Source: Turritopsis dohrnii
Lineage: Eukaryota; Cnidaria; Hydrozoa; Anthoathecata; Oceaniidae
Reading direction: 5' to 3'
Assembly: GCA_027922465.2 (NCBI GenBank)
Contig: BQMF02000376.1
Location: forward strand, 1 to 64,000
Length of the DNA stretch: 64,000 bases
Under the pieces are notes generated by a model that did no database searches, was not told the DNA's origin, and saw only the letters and a list, made by a program, of their open reading frames with translations. The translations under genes and the position numbers were made by a program. Of the stretch, positions 11,945-22,739 are shown piece by piece (position 1 is the stretch's first letter; every line of letters starts with the position of its first letter).

Positions 11945-11950
11945 CCACTA
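11871..11950 (+). repeat. Dispersed segment shared with 15118-15228
   Basis: Both loci contain TTGATTATTCCAAAA followed by CTATTTATT and, further on, TTTTTACTACTCGGAGAAC then ACTA. At the first locus the sequence runs straight into the Helitron word GCGATTCTCTGTCT. Confidence 0.6.
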
Positions 11951-12331
11951 GGCGATTCTCTGTCTCTTTGTCCGTTTGTTTGTCTGTCATGCCAAATGGT
12001 AGATTGAGCTTTGAGAGAAACTATTTGTTTTCTTGTACGCGATGTCAGTGTGAAACCAATACATTGAAGCCCAAATCGAACGCGACGTTCAGGGAAAATT
12101 ATCTCCGTAGCCAATAAGGATAACTGACACTTTTTGGGGTCCACGATACAGGTGATGGGGTGACGAAATATTTGGGCCAACCGTTTTTAGGGGATCGAGT
12201 CTATGACGTCATGAAAATCTTTGATCGACGATATCTCTGTAACGTTTGGTCGTAGCGAAACGATCCCATACATTTTTTGATCAGTTTTTCAAGCTCTACA
12301 ACATGGGTACACTTACTGTTGGCAATTCCTA
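11945..12331 (+). mobile_element. Helitron family A, 5' part, split by an insertion
   Basis: Begins near GGCGATTCTCTGTC and follows the family-A order through the GACGTTCAGG block, GGATAACTGAC, GGGGTGACGAAA, TGACGTCATGAAAATC and CTCTACAACATGGGTAC, up to GGCAATTCCTA. There it is interrupted by the element at 12332-14501. The family's usual continuation, including a hairpin remnant, resumes after 14502. No coding capacity; non-autonomous. Confidence 0.7.
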
Positions 12332-12880
12332 CCCAGCTGGCACAAAACGTTTTTAAAACCTCTTTTTTAGTGTCTTTATGGTCTTGCAAAAAACTGCTTT
12401 TTTAAGTGGTGTCAAAAACGCATTTAAAACTGATTTTCGAAGCCGTGTTTTTAAAAACGTCTTTAATCGGTTTTATTTTTGTATCGATAACACTGCAATG
12501 TCTTCAGGTTTTCTCTGGGAGTTTTAAAGAGGTTTTTTATAGGTTTTCTTAAAGAGGTATTTTAAAGACATCTCTAACACTAAAAGAAAATCGTTTGCTT
12601 TAAGGGGGTTGACAACAATACTTAACGCATTATAATCAACACTATGATTAGTTATGTTAAAATAAGCATTGGAATATCGATGTCATTGTTATTTCTATGT
12701 ATAATTTATAATTATGAATAAAAGATTTTATTAATATATATTGTTTTTTGGGGTTTTTTGTTATCATTTTTTCATTCCCCCCGTCCTATATTTTTTCGCT
12801 TGTCTTAGAGCAGAAAAGTTCAAAGAATTTTCCGTCTGCTAGAGCGCAACGTAGAGACGAAGCGAACAATAAAGTAAGTA

Positions 12881-13445
12881 CAGTGGAACCTCTATTAATG
12901 GTCACCTCCATATATCGGTCACCTCCTGATAAGCGGCCAGAAAAGAAAGTCCCCGCCAAATTTATTGTCAAACTCTTATAAAAAAACCTCCATACATCGG
13001 TCACCTCCAATCAACGGCCAAACGGCCACTTTCTATTGTCCCAATGTCTTATGTTACCTCTATTAACGGTCAAAAAAATCTTTACGCAAGCAAATGAATG
13101 TAAAAATAAAAAAAATTGTTACTTTATTTACAATAATTATTTACAAAAATAAAGTCAAGTCAAGCAGCCTTATCTATTGTAGATGATTTGAACAACTTTT
13201 GTGAAACATTAGGTGATGCTGACTTAGTAAGTGCTTTGAGCCTTGTCACACAACGACTTGAAGCACTTAGGCTCAATAATGTTGTGTTTATTTTGATCAT
13301 GAATCATTCTTTATGCCCCTCCCATCCTGACCAGCCTTTTTGATAAAAAAGTATATTCATATAAAACCTCCATACATCGGTCACCTCTAATAGAACGGCC
13401 ACTAAGCTGGATCCCCCAAAGTGGCCGCTATTAGAGGTTCCACTG
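12881..13445. mobile_element. pogo/Tigger-like element nested in the TIR element
   Basis: Perfect TA flanks (12879-12880, 13446-13447) and terminal inverted repeats CAGTGGAACCTCTATTAATG / ATTAGAGGTTCCACTG, which resemble pogo/Tigger termini. Imperfect internal words (TCGGTCACCTCC, CGGCCA) recur in both arms. Length 565 bp, so it is a deletion derivative. Confidence 0.75.
13152..13344 (+). pseudogene. Possible C-terminal relic of a pogo-type transposase
   Basis: The plus frame is open for about 60 codons inside the pogo-like element and reads with coding character (IVDDLNNFCETLGDADL, then LSLVTQRLEALR), ending at TGA. The position just before the right terminal repeat fits the 3' end of a pogo transposase. 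It has no catalytic motif, so the call rests on context. Confidence 0.4.
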
Positions 13446-13667
13446 TAGTCCTTATTATTCAAAACCAATGGTGCAAAACACTAACAAAGAACATTTTTAT
13501 TGAATCGAATCATAATAATTATACATCGAATCTTTAAGCTATTTCTCAATGTTTAGCAGATGTTTTTCTCAAATGTTTTTCACATACACACGTGTACAGA
13601 AGAGAGGATGTTTTTGCTTTGCTTTTATGGATTCAAGTTTAGCAAATGTCCGACAATTTGCAAAGAA

Positions 13668-13919
13668 TTGCTCAGAATGCAAAAATACCGATTAAAGAGG
13701 TTTTTAAGATCTGAAAGAAAGACGTTTTTAAAACGTTTTCGAAAAGAAGTTTTTAAAACGTTTTCGAAAGAGGTTTTTAAGAGGAATTAGGAAGAGGTTT
13801 TAAAGAAGTATCTCAAAAGAGGTTTCGAAAGCGGACATTTGAGACATAAAAAAACCTCTTAAAAACTGCTTCAAAAACCTATTAAAAACCACTTTAAAAC
13901 CACTTTTTGCCGGCTGGGA
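13668..13919. repeat. Internal duplicate of the right arm of the TIR element
   Basis: Nearly identical to 14286-14501, from AGAATGCAAAAATACCGATT to GCCGGCTGGG. Only the outer copy is followed by the TA target duplication. Confidence 0.85.
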
Positions 13920-14285
13920 AGCTAAGCCTCTTACAAGAATGAGATATATATGATGTATATATATATTATATTATTATTATTATTATTATTCATATTTTAT
14001 CAGGTTAGTTATTTCAAAAAAATACAATTTCTGTTATCAATATAGGACCAATGTAGGACCCAAGATGTGTAAAAGATGTATGATATACGTTAATTTTATT
14101 TATTTATCTATTTATGATATTTATGGTTTACTGATGAGATAAGAATTAAAACTACCAACTGATACACTGTTTTCATTTCAAATCATTAATAAATCGGAAA
14201 CATTGTCGGATTCCCCATCGGGCGTATTTGCCTATCGTATTACAGAGGTTTTTGTTCAGAAGTATTTTGAAAGGAGTTTTAGAAA
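13920..14285. other. Spacer between duplicated right arms
   Basis: Contains a (TTA)n tract near 13968-13992 and AT-rich sequence. No gene is seen. Confidence 0.5.
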
Positions 14286-14501
14286 GAATGCAAAAATACC
14301 GATTAAAGAGGTTTTTAAGATCTGAAAGAAAGAGGTTTTTAAAAAGTTTTCGAATGACATTTTTAAGGGGAATTAGGAAGAGGTAAGAGGTTTCTCAAAA
14401 GAGGTTTCGAAAGCGGACATTTGAGACGTAAAAAAAACCTCTTAAAAACTGCTTCAAAAACCTATTAAAAACCACTTTAAAACCACTTTTTGCCGGCTGG
14501 G

Positions 14502-14552
14502 TAAATTTACTTTTTCTTTACTTCTACGGAGGCGGGCGACGCCGTCTTGGCG
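14502..14552 (+). mobile_element. 3' remnant of the split Helitron
   Basis: GGCGGGCGACGCCGTCTTGGCG is a damaged form of the family-A terminal hairpin (GGCGGCGAGCGACGCCGCC in intact copies). It resumes right after the right TA of the 12332-14501 insertion. Confidence 0.55.
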
Positions 14553-14739
14553 CGTGACGTCATCAAAATCTTTTATTGGTGAGATCTTTGTAACGGTTGA
14601 AAAAAATGATCCAATACATTTTTTTGATCAGCTTCTCGAGCTCTACAACATGGGTGCACTTTCGGTCGCCAATACCTTAGCTTCATTTTTCGTGAACTCC
14701 ACGCAGGCTGAACATGGGCGGCGAGCCGCCTCGCCTTAG
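14553..14739 (+). mobile_element. Helitron family A, 3' part
   Basis: Runs from GTGACGTCATCAAAATCTTT through TTTTTTGATCAGCTTCTCGAG, CTCTACAACATGGGTGCAC, CACGCAGGCTGAACATGG and the terminal hairpin GGCGGCGAGCCGCC, ending CTTAG. Confidence 0.65.
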
Positions 14740-14963
14740 CACCTCGTTTAGTTTTAATTTATTGGTCTTGATAATTTAAGATATAACATTATATAGGTTT
14801 TTTTAACCTGATGATATGTTCAAGCTTTCTGAATCATCGATGTTTGCTGAATGAGGTCCAGATTGTCCATCGAGCACGGCTTTCTCGATCTGGAACCCCG
14901 AATGCATATGATCATTGAACGGAGTAGTGAAAATAACGTCATTGTTTGAATCAAGCTTGTGGT

Positions 14964-15228
14964 GTCGCTAAATCTAATGCGACGTTTTTGCGGAAATATC
15001 TTGAGAACCAATTAGAGATAATGACGTTTTTTGGGTTCCGCAATACGGGTGATGGGGTGACGCAACATTTGGGGCTAAATTTTATTTGGTACCGCAGCTA
15101 TGACGTCTATGATTTAGTTTTGATTATTCCAAAAGCTATTTATTTATTTATTTTATGAGGTTATTTATTTTTATAATATTTCATTTCATTTTATTTTATT
15201 CTATTTTTTACTACTCGGAGAACTACTA
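14964..15228 (+). mobile_element. Degenerate Helitron family A fragment and shared flank
   Basis: Contains the family words TAATGCGACGTTTTTGCGG, ACCAATTAGAGATAATGACG, GGTGATGGGGTGACG and TATGACGTC, then the segment shared with 11871-11950. Neither terminus is intact. Confidence 0.5.
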
Positions 15229-17625
15229 TTCCAAAAAAATATGGAGTCAGGTTCATACCCTATTTATTTGGATCCCGTTGCTCAAAGGGTTGCAAAACCA
15301 TTTAATATTCTAGTTAAAATATTGAAGAACAAAAGACTGAAAACGTAATTTTTGTTTCGTTATATAATGCGTTCTTATTACATTCTCTGAGAAGTAATCA
15401 ACATCCTATTAACGATTTTTTCCCGGTGTATACAAAGTAAACAAATAATTCTAACAAAAATACAGTATGGTTGGACCCATCATGGCTGGACGACGAAGAA
15501 CATTTTGGTTTCCAGAATCTCTAGAGTGGCCTCTAAATCGATTTTTGGGAACAATTTTCACTAGAAATTTTAATTTTTACTGATTGTGAAATGTTGCGAA
15601 AAACGCAAATTGTTTAGGAGGATCTTGTTTATCTCGAAAACGTCTTAGGTTCATTGAATATAAAAGAAAGGAATGTGAAGAAATTTGGTCAAGTAGTAAA
15701 ACTCAGTAGAGCTTAAGAACAGGTATACCGTTAGCTTGAAATACAAAGAAATATGTGTCAAGTGTTCAAGTAAAAGCAACTTCGTTAAGAAGTGTTATGG
15801 TACAGCCAGATATCTGACAATGGAAACTATTTCTATTAACACGACTCGATCAAAGAAGATTTACAACATGATTGTAAGTTGACACATTTATAAAAAGTAT
15901 TGTAAGCCACTATGAGGTCAACAAAGAATGCATTTGGAAAAATGCTATGGAAAGTCGGAAACGACCATAGAACCATTCCGAAAAATGATGCTAATAGGTA
16001 ACTTTTCTTCCGTAAACTCTGTGAACTTTGATTTGAGTGTAATTGAAGCAATGAAAAATAGAAATAAAGAATTGCCTTACTTGACAACTCCAATCAGCTC
16101 CTTGAATTCCCATCAACTTTTAAACGGAAGCTGAACGCCTCCTGATAAGATTTGCCAGAATTTATAAAAGTTATGAAATAACGCACGGCAGTTTTTAAAA
16201 TGGTCATTTTCAACTTGTTAGACAGAACACCTCTCACTCTCTTATCCATGTTTTGAACACAGTTCTTCTGATGTCTGAATTAATTTTTGAAACTTAAAAC
16301 AAATGCAAAGAAAAATCTTTCATACACCCTCCATGCCCTAACAACAACACAAAACAGAATATTGTGCCGCAACAATATTGATAACTAACGCACCATTCAA
16401 AATATCGGCATTATATATCATGATGAAGTGAACGAAAAACTACTCCATACCGAAATACCGGTATATATACCGAAATATCGGTATATACCTCTTCGATTAT
16501 ATTCCCCTTATATACCTCTTCGGTTAATCTTTATCCTGTTCCATTTTAGCAAGGAAAAATACAGATTTTTTTTCAAGGGCTTTCTCCTCATAAAAGATTT
16601 GTAATGTTTTGAAAATTTATGCTGCGACAAAATAGGATATCTTCTCTGGTTCCAATCATTTTGAGACACCCTGTATAACGCAATTCTTTTGTTTGTTAAC
16701 AAGATCCTCTAGAGCATCAGATGTACGTATATGGGAGAAATGCTTTTCGACGCTGCATTTTTTTACGCGCTCCTAAGAAGATCTTGACCGTAGAATTTAA
16801 TAAAACAATCACTTTCAGAAATAAAAGTGGAATGTACGATCAAGTATTCAAACATAAAGTGATCATTGAGCACTGAGCACTCAATTTCCCTACTACAGAG
16901 AAAAAAGAATTAAGAATATATTGATATATGAGACTTAGCGTTATAGTAATTTAAAGCAACATTTATAAAATGCCAAGACTTCGAAAAAAGGAACGATGAA
17001 GCTCCTGTCTAATCACCTGAGATATTATTGTCAGTTGATACTGTTATCCTGGAATTTTTTCAACGTTTGTGTCATTAACAGAATATAAATTGTTTAAAAG
17101 GGCTGAAACGATATCGAATGCCATTGGCTAAAAGTAAAGCAGGTGGGGTTCTAGAAGCTAAACACCATGTGATTGCGTCAAATTAAGTTTTATGTTTATA
17201 GATGCAATAGTCATGTAATGGTAAGTCGTGATGCAACTTACATTAAACAATGCATACTAATTCCATATTAATTTTATGATCTACTAGGACTTCAAATAAA
17301 TACATGTGTATTTGTCACTGCGAAAGAAATTTGAATAATGCTAGAAATGCGAAAATGTTAAGATGCTAAGAAGTTAAAAAGTCAAAACATCTTGCTGGTT
17401 GCAGTTACATAAACACTGTTATCCGACTAATTTTGTTTCAATATGTTTTCAACGGAAATCTGTTTCTATACTGCTTCACTGCTTCAATTTAGGTACAGTA
17501 AATACACATACGACAGGGTTAATAACAAATCATTGCGTTACAGGTTGTCTTGAATAAGTGCTTGAAGGTTCCGATGGATTTAAAAAAAAAATATGTTTGT
17601 TCTACGACCAAATTGCATGTTGTAT
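15229..17625. other. Intergenic DNA
   Basis: No gene is supported. A short palindromic AT tract lies at 16448-16490 (ACCGGTATATATACCG type). A single mariner-like end, GAGACACCCTGTATAACG, occurs near 16661 with no partner found. Confidence 0.5.
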
Positions 17626-17680
17626 TGTATGTTCAATCTTTTTTTTTATGTTCAATCTTTTTTTTATGTTCAATCTTCCT
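17626..17680 (+). repeat. Three-unit tandem repeat of TATGTTCAATCTTTTTTT
   Basis: About 17-20 bp units in tandem just before the HECT-type relic. Confidence 0.7.
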
Positions 17681-17689
17681 GGGTCGAAC

Positions 17690-18685
17690 GCGGTCAATTA
17701 AAAACAGACTTCGCGCCCTGTTGCAATGTATGTAATATGACGCATTTTGAAGTGAAAACACGTGTATTTTGCAAATGTAATTGTAAATTGTAAATCTGCT
17801 ACTGAATTTTGAAAGTACAAATTAAAGTATTTTAGTGACTGTTGTCCTGACTTTCCTTCTTGTGTACTCTGAAGTGGAATACAATTATTGCAGATGGAGT
17901 GATTGTGGTATCTTCTGCTGATAACGAAATTGATGTCAGAAGAAAGATAAAAGGTGCATTATCCAAAAAATATCCATTGATTGCTGCCACTGACTTTGAA
18001 TTTGTTAAAGTCAGGCAAAAAAAATTCCATTTCTGAACTTTCTGAAGGTACCGAATTCATTTTTGCAGTTATAAAAAAATTGTTGGCCAAGGTACATTAT
18101 ATGTAAGACGAAAGGAACATTGCAGATATGTGACTAAAGGAAACACTGATGATAATGATGATGATGATGATGATGATGACGATGATGTGATGATGACGAT
18201 GATTTTCCAATCTCACCAATAGCATCTGCTGCAGCTTCATCCACTGTTACCTCTAGTTCCCAGCCTATGTCAAACACACAGCCCAACACAACAACATCTA
18301 TTACAGCAGTTTCCTCTCCAGTCAACTGCAGCAATTGTTATTGACAAGCCAGTAATCACCATTGACGAACCAGTTAGTTGGATTGACACAATAGTAACTG
18401 CAATCAAACAACACGGAATCTCAGATCCTCAGGAGAAATTAAAATCTATTCAAAACCACTTTCATCGAGGAAGGGACTTGTTTGGTACAAATGTATTGGA
18501 AGACAAAATTGAAGGGAAAGTCAACATGATAGCCGTTGACAGAGACAGCATTTTGAAATCTTCGTTTGATGAGCTGTATTATGTTAAGGATTACCAAGTC
18601 ACATTTCAGGTTGACTTTATCCGTGAGTGTGCGAAAAATAATGGTGGTACAAAGCTTGAGTGGATAGGCCAAAAGTTGTCATTCT
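17690..18685 (+). pseudogene. HECT-type E3 ubiquitin ligase-like gene fragment (G2E3-like)
   Basis: Several frames join into one degraded coding series. First is a Cys-rich stretch (CCNVCNM, then CKCNC, 17705-17785). A likely intron follows, ending GCAG at 17892. Next comes GVIVVSSADNEIDVRRK to DFEFVKVRQK, then GQGTLYVRRKEH after a frame change. A poly-Asp run is encoded by a GAT microsatellite. Finally (18328-18680) WIDTIVTAIKQHG leads to AVDRDSILKSSFDEL, VTFQVDF and GGTKLEWIG. The last part has the pattern at the start of HECT domains of G2E3-like ligases (a V.RD.IL segment, then V.F.GE..D.GG.R.E). The catalytic Cys lobe is absent because the series stops where an opposite-strand integrase fragment begins. 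At least two frameshifts: it is dead. Confidence 0.6.
18147..18204 (+). repeat. (GAT)n microsatellite within the HECT-like relic
   Basis: About 17 GAT/GAC triplets with one interruption. In the coding frame of the relic they encode Asp, so the run probably expanded from an acidic linker. Confidence 0.9.
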
Positions 18686-19522
18686 CGAGTATAGCATCTA
18701 CAAATAAAGTTTTAACGGTCTCAGCAAGGCTTTTAGAGCTGCAACTCAAGAACATAATTTTTCGAGATTTGCCATCAATACACTCATGTATGACAAATTT
18801 CCAACGAATTAGGGAATGATGAACATTTATGTGCCATAATGAATTTGGCCATGGAACAAAGTAAGAGTACTTGCTACTAAGGCACCCCACCTAGTAGAAG
18901 AATTTTTTGGTGTCAACGTAATTTAAACTTTCTTGTACTTTTCTTCTTTGTATTACGACTCCTTTAGATCTAAAAAAGCCAGACATGAATGATTTTTCAG
19001 TTGTTGCTCCATGTCAGCTTATATAATCTTTGATGATATTGTCAAGTTCTACATATCAGTAAAACGTTGTAGATTGTTTAGATTGTACTCATTCATTCGT
19101 CTCAAAATTGTCCACCTAGACGCATTTAATATCTTTTCCACTTTCTCCCAACTGAAATCAAGTTCTTCCAAAACATCACATCTGACAGATAATTTAGGCC
19201 GACTTACTTTTCTTACATTGTGAGTAGCTGCATTCAACACAGTGCAGGCTGTAACATCTCTTGATTTATTTAGTTTTAAATTGATATTTCTCATATCATT
19301 TAATGTCTTTTGTAATTCTATACAATGTTCTGTTGAAATTCCTACATTGGAGTTTGGTGCAGAAATTTTGTTTAAAAGTATCAGAAGTTCTTCAACATTA
19401 AATATTTTAGAAAGAATGTCTTCATCTGAAAAAGTGTTCTCAATCTGATAAGCCAATTCCAAAATACTATCCAAGTCTTTCTTCAAGGAAGTACCAAGAT
19501 CATTACGATATGAAACTGCCAT
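18686..19522 (-). pseudogene. Integrase (rve)-type transposase-like relic
   Basis: Read on the minus strand. The N-terminal part (19522 down to 19049) ends in a helix-turn-helix-like stretch: RPKLSVRCDVLEELDFSW, then KILNASRWTILRRMNEYNL. After a frameshift near 19045 the series continues as NIIKDYIS and SKGVVIQRRKVQES, then from 18890 as PNSLWHINVHHSLIRWKF with VIHECIDGKSRKI. This order matches the integrase-core proteins, related to KRBA2-like genes, that are common in fish and cnidarian genomes. In those the first catalytic Asp lies in a WHID motif; here it is Asn (WHIN). Frameshifts, the lost Asp and truncation at about 18686 show it is dead. It ends where the plus-strand HECT fragment ends. 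Confidence 0.65.
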
Positions 19523-19736
19523 TTCGTTTAAAAAACGACAGCTAGGCTACCATTATTGCTTTTGTTTGTTTATGTTTTTCTACGACCGCAAAGATTGAAC
19601 CAATAAAAAAATTAATATCACGAGAAAGACCAAAAAATAAGGATTCCATCGATATAAAATTTATAAAAATTAATTGGATATTTTCTTCAAAAATGCGATG
19701 AAAATTTTTGTTGCCAAAGTTTTGAAACGCACTGTA

Positions 19737-20534
19737 CAGTGTGTCCCAGAGAATTTCGGTCTGAGATTTCAACAGCCTATAACTATTCACACATATATCA
19801 GATTTCAGCGATTTGTAATCCATTCCATAGGATTTTATTCAAGGATTTTAACAACATATATTTTGTTCTCCAAAATAAAACAATTAAGTATTTTACCATG
19901 AAAAAACACAATTATCTTCTTAATGGATAATTAAAACATCTTGCAAAAACAACTATCAAAGGTCATTGCCAAAAACAACAAGTCAAGTGGATGTAAAACA
20001 CAAGAGTCATTAGAAAACATGCCGCCGTTTCTCTGAGCACAGGGATTTTTGCTTGCTGTCACTTCATGAAGAGCGGTAAATAAAATTTTGATTTTGTTTA
20101 AGATTATTTGCTGCCTCAACAATTTTACTGCTCAACTCTGATAGACTCTGGATTTTAGTGAAGAAAACTTCTTGTTTTAAGTAGCAACTACAGATGTACA
20201 AAACTTCGTAGAAACCCCCGTCTCGCAAGTTTTAATTTTGTGATGAGATATTAATTTTAGTGTGTTCAATAACACTGCGACAAATTCTTAATAAACAAAA
20301 GAATAATTGCATATGAAAACTTACTTTTATTAACCATTAAGGAATTAATGACCGTTACAGTTTAAAAGAATCCCATTTACGTCAAAGGTTTTGGACTAAA
20401 TTATCTAAAATACAGGTTTTTAAAATCATTAAAAGAAATCCTATCGAATGGTGTAAAAATCGCTGAAATCTGATATATGTGTGAAAAGTTATAGGTTGTT
20501 AAAATCGCAGACCGAAATTCTCTGGGACACACTG
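19737..20534. mobile_element. Mariner-type element with ~125-bp terminal inverted repeats
   Basis: The left arm CAGTGTGTCCCAGAGAATTT (19737-19860) is inverted at 20405-20534. TA is present on both sides. The arms share further words (CACACATATATCAGATTTCA, then GGATTT). The interior has no transposase. It resembles the short MITE at 34294-34520, which also starts CAGTGTGT. Confidence 0.8.
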
Positions 20535-20900
20535 TATATTGAGTAATCATTTTAATTAGTCTATTGCACGCCTCTAGGGTAATCTCGGCTCTTTATCAAG
20601 GCGTTTCGTTCTTTTTTCTGTGTTAGCATTCACTTGTTCACTTCAAGAGAGAGGTGTGTGACATATTCGTCGAATAAAAAGCTTAACATTCAAAGTCAGC
20701 ATCAAGACTTATCTATTAGGGCATTTCAAATGTTTTCAACTTAACGTATAACGAACTGAAATATGAATTGATTTAATTATCAAACATAATACGTGCCTAT
20801 TCGGTACGTCCACTTCTGTTTTTGTTTTGCATTTCTGTGTTTCAGTGTTCTTCTAAGGTCAACTCATAGTTTTTAACTACAATTTCATTAAAATTTATAC
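20535..20900. other. Intergenic DNA between mariner element and LINE
   Basis: No feature is supported. Confidence 0.5.
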
Positions 20901-21315
20901 AAAAGTATTTCAAAATTCTAAGCTTTAGATTTGTGCATACTTTTCCGTTTCTGCGATTAGTCTACATTTTCAGCTTTTGCATGTGCACGTTTTTGTTTTT
21001 CCAGTGTTTTTTCCTTTTCTTTTCTCCGCGCTTTTTGCTCATTTGTTGTCTTTTTCAGTGCATTTCTGTGGGTTTCTTTTTTTTTGTCTTGGCGCATTTG
21101 CCCGTTTTTTGGTTTTTCATTTGCTTTTTTTACGCATTTCATTATTCATAAATTATTCAAAATTAGATTAAAAATATTAACCACTCTGATACGATGGAAA
21201 AAGAAATTAAAGACTGCAAAAATGCCGAGAGTGAAGGGAAGAAAAATACAGTTTAACACCCAAAAACATTTTGAATTATTTTCACAGAGCCTATTACACT
21301 AATATACATCAGTAA

Positions 21316-22536
21316 ATGTACTACTTTATAGATGGCGTCCGAATAACAAAGATGGCGTCCTGGGAAAATCCTTTTCCAGATTTGAGAGATTCCTTTAAGG
21401 TATCGAGGAGATTGTGTTGTGCTCACATAAATGTAAATGGACTTTTAAACAAAATAGATCAGATTCGATTACTGCTCTACCAAACAAAGATCAACGTTCT
21501 TGCAATATCTGAAACGCATTTAAGTAGTAATGTGAGCGATGCTGAATTGGAAATCAATAACTATTCCCTTGTAAGAAAAGACAGACAAGGTCACAAAAAT
21601 CATTGGGGCGAAGTGTTAATTTATTTTAAAAACACCCTTCCTGCTTGCGAGGCTAGTTTCAACTTCAGTACAGGGAAAACAGAGTCGGTTTGGCTTGAGA
21701 TAAACATCAGATCGGAAAAATTGTTATTAGGGTGTATGTACCGTCCACCTAACGACAATCACTTCCTGAAAAACTTTGAAATAATTGTCAACAGAATTGC
21801 ACACAGAAAAAACATCGTTATACTTGGTGATTTGAATATAGATTTTCTCAAACCTTCAAGCACAGCTGCCACTCTAAAGAGTTTACTGTATTCATCCAAC
21901 TTCCAAAACGTCATTAAGGATGCTACAAGAGTTACTCCAACTACTAAAACCTCGATTGACGTCGTTCTCACAAGCATTCCAAGAAAGCTAGTCAGCAAGG
22001 GGAGTTACGACACATATGATTCTGACCACAATTTGGTCTTTGCTACCTTGAATGTCACATCAAAGCCTAAAAGGATTTCTAAACTAATAACAGTTCAAAA
22101 CTATAACAACATTGACCTGAATAAACTGCGTACTGAGTTGGAATCTACTCCTTGGCACATAGTCGACATTTTCGATGATGCAGATGATTCTCTCTGGTGC
22201 TGGGAAAGTCCTCTGAAAAACTCTATCTCAGAATATGTTAACCCAAGAAAAGTGAAAGTGAGAGTTAAAAACCAGCCTTGGATGACAGGAGATATAAGGA
22301 AGTCGATGAACACCAGATACAGACTGCTCAACAAAGCCAAATTAACATCAAGTAAAGACTCCATCGAATTGAAGCAATATAGAAAGATGAGAAATCATTG
22401 CACCAAATTGATTCGTGAAACCAAAGCAAACTATTGGAAACATGAATTTCAAGGATCCAAAAACAGTAAATCGTTTTGGAAGACAGTGAAAAAATTCAAT
22501 GGGTTGACATCATCGAATAAGGTCATTGTCCTCTAG
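21316..22536 (+). pseudogene. LINE endonuclease region of Pol
   Basis: Open for 406 codons. Key endonuclease/exonuclease/phosphatase motifs are readable: AHINVNGLLNKID near the start, AISETHL with the catalytic Glu, then MYRPPND, the ILGDLNIDF box, and a YDSDHNLV segment with the SDH motif. The endonuclease nicks target DNA to prime reverse transcription. The frame ends at TAG 22534-22536 within the linker before RT, and the expected sequence continues in another frame after 22540. The first Met at 21316 lies shortly before a second one (MASWENPF at 21352), which is the better start by context. All endonuclease motifs look intact, so the break lies only in the downstream part. Confidence 0.85.
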
Positions 22537-22739
22537 AAACCAAAGCAGCTATTATTTTAGACGATACCGAGAGGGCAAATCTAATGAATGATTTTTTGCC
22601 AACATTGGTGGGAGTCTGTCGTCAAAAATACCATTACCTCAAGCTTGTATTCCAAATTCCAACATTTACGGTGTTACCCATTCTATATCTGAAATTCAAA
22701 CCAACAAAGATTCTTTCAAGGCAGTTTTTATGTCAACTG

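Larger units (their letters stand above)
12332..14501. mobile_element. TIR element CCCAGC(C/T)GGC with TA target duplication
   Basis: The left end CCCAGCTGGCACAAAACG and right end TTTTTGCCGGCTGGG are inverted and flanked by TA on both sides. It sits inside a Helitron copy, which confirms the boundaries. The interior is built of inverted AAAACCTCTTTTT / AGAGGTTTTTAAG words and has no transposase. A second right-end sequence lies inside at 13904-13919. The superfamily is uncertain; the TA duplication suggests the Tc1/mariner group. Confidence 0.7.

Noticed and set aside
16661..16680. Possible mariner element
   Set aside because: Only one end (GAGACACCCTGTATAACG) was found; no inverse partner nearby.
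18134..18334. Minus-strand frame with a poly-His run
   Set aside because: It is the reverse reading of the (GAT)n microsatellite that encodes Asp in the HECT-like relic on the plus strand.
20933..21302. Several overlapping Phe/Leu-rich or Lys-rich frames
   Set aside because: They come from pyrimidine-rich low-complexity sequence in the LINE 5' region and have no motif.
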